Positions 63,112 to 64,000 of a stretch of 64,000 bases of DNA are shown here, one piece after another. Position 1 is the stretch's first letter; each line of letters opens with the position of its first letter. The position numbers and the translations under genes were made by a program. Source of the DNA: Clostridiales bacterium (lineage in GTDB: Bacteria; Bacillota; Clostridia; Lachnospirales; WQUN01). Below the pieces are notes generated by a model that was given only the letters and a program-made list of their open reading frames with translations, was not told the origin of the DNA and searched no databases. Location of the stretch: assembly GCA_031287685.1 (NCBI GenBank), contig JAITSQ010000035.1, positions 35,070-99,069 on the forward strand. The letters run 5' to 3'.

Positions 63112-64000
63112 TTATATCCTATCTTCAACGCCCACTATGTCGGTGATTCTTATGCCGAAGTTTTCGTCCATAACCACCACGACTTCACCTTTGGCCACGA
63201 ATTTGCCGTTGACCAGGATATCTATTGGTTCACCCGCCATTTTGTCAAGCTCCACGATTGTACCGGGAGTAAACTCCAGGATTTCGCGGATTTTTTTCTT
63301 TGTACGGCCAAGCTCGACGGAAATCTCAAGCGGCACGTCCATTACTATGCCCATATTCTCTTTCTGCTGCATAAGAGAGTTTACGTCGAAACTCTGGAAC
63401 TGAACGGGCTGGACGTTCACATTCTGCATAACAGGGGGTTGGGCCTGCGGAGGCGGCATATACTGCGGCTGCGCGTACACAGGCACGGCTTCCGGCGCGG
63501 GAGCCTGAACCGGCGGCGGAGGCGCAGCGGCGGCGGGGGCTGGAGTTGGTGCGGGCGCCGCAGGTGGCGGCTGGGTCGGTTTTGCTGCTGCGCTTGAGTT
63601 CAACATATCCCCTCGCAATTTCTTCACCATATCAATCGCGAACTCCACAGGCAACAATTGCATTATTTTGCTGTCTATGAGCGAGTCCACTTCCATCCTG
63701 AAGGACACGCAGGCGACCTTTTCGTCGTCCGTAAAGCCGAAATTTTCAAAATAATCGGTACTGGCGCTTTCCATCAAAAAGGCCTGCGGTGTGCCTATAT
63801 CTATTTTCATTTTTATCATTTGCGAGATGGATGTCGACGAAGAGCCAATCATCTGATTCATAGCTTCGCCTATGGCGGAAAGCTCGATGTCTCCTAAAGG
63901 AACCGCGTCGTCCACGGAACCTTCGCCGCCCATCATAAGATTTGTTATGATTTTAACGTCGTGCTGAGCGAGCACAAGGACGTTGCTCCCGCGCAAACCC
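63112..64000 (-). CDS. fliY: flagellar motor switch protein FliY (partial)
   Basis: C-terminal about 296 residues of a switch phosphatase/C-ring protein; the start is beyond the right edge. The visible part has a CheC-like segment with [20 protein letters not shown], a Pro/Ala/Gln-rich linker (about 150-215 of the visible part), and the C-terminal SpoA/FliN domain ([40 protein letters not shown], ending [14 protein letters not shown]). This fusion is the Firmicute FliY form. A first TTG near the edge is not the true start. Confidence 0.92.
   Translation of the reverse strand, partial: GLRGSNVLVLAQHDVKIITNLMMGGEGSVDDAVPLGDIELSAIGEAMNQMIGSSSTSISQMIKMKIDIGTPQAFLMESASTDYFENFGFTDDEKVACVSFRMEVDSLIDSKIMQLLPVEFAIDMVKKLRGDMLNSSAAAKPTQPPPAAPAPTPAPAAAAPPPPVQAPAPEAVPVYAQPQYMPPPQAQPPVMQNVNVQPVQFQSFDVNSLMQQKENMGIVMDVPLEISVELGRTKKKIREILEFTPGTIVELDKMAGEPIDILVNGKFVAKGEVVVVMDENFGIRITDIVGVEDRI

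Noticed and set aside
63112..63996. TTG start of fliY near the right edge
   Set aside because: The protein is clearly already inside the CheC-like domain there, so the gene continues beyond the window.

Overview
The window looks like a chromosomal segment of an uncultured or little-studied Clostridia-type Firmicute of moderate to high GC (not computed). This rests on gene content: FliY with a CheC-like part fused to a SpoA/FliN domain, a DUF4364 protein, HemZ, zinc-type L33 and L28, an endonuclease-type MutL, and strong GGAGG ribosome binding sites with many TTG/GTG starts. There is no prophage, CRISPR array, tRNA or rRNA gene that I could find. Almost everything is housekeeping, so the interest lies in gene order, small repeats, leaders and a few unassigned proteins.

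Region 1 (1-8160): two ribosomal protein operons are transcribed away from a shared 390-bp gap. On the minus strand lies the S10 operon (rpsJ-rplC-rplD-rplW-rplB-rpsS-rplV-rpsC, running off the left edge). On the plus strand lies rpmG-secE-nusG-rplK-rplA-rplJ-rplL, ending in a strong terminator with no rpoBC behind it. The rplA-rplJ gap holds an L10 leader RNA with its attenuator and, ahead of it, a MITE-like element of about 238 bp.

Region 2 (8200-17500): a MacB/LolD-type ABC transporter with a large tethered surface protein; a rhodanese; an operon of unknown function (coiled-coil membrane protein, AI-2E/PerM-family protein, 134-aa protein); and a secreted protein with an internal duplication.

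Region 3 (17534-30115): lower glycolysis operon pgk-tpiA-gpmI-eno, with near-identical hairpins between genes; pyrH-frr-hemZ-aspS; a divergent iron-sulfur flavoprotein gene; formate-THF ligase; and rpmB.

Region 4 (30200-49100): FtsK/SpoIIIE, PcrA and a PHP protein; guaA encoding the long, eukaryote-like GMP synthase; YgiQ; an RsmF-type rRNA methylase; pheA-GtrA-DUF4364-aroK genes; mutL with an ABC-F ATPase; and a sodium-dependent transporter.

Region 5 (49132-57890): a secreted protein followed upstream by pilD, pilT and pilB, and two unassigned genes. One is an 800-aa three-pass membrane protein with a very long helical tail (topology like MotA/ExbB/ZorA); the other is a 401-aa soluble partner. 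This pair is the best candidate for something not yet described.

Region 6 (57906-64000): aroD, a small secreted protein whose stop codon lies in a dispersed repeat, then the flagellar export genes flhB-fliR-fliQ-fliP-fliO, cheY and fliY (running off the right edge). flhA does not follow flhB. Promoters recur with TATAAT and a 17-bp spacer but an unusual -35 of TTGCGC type.
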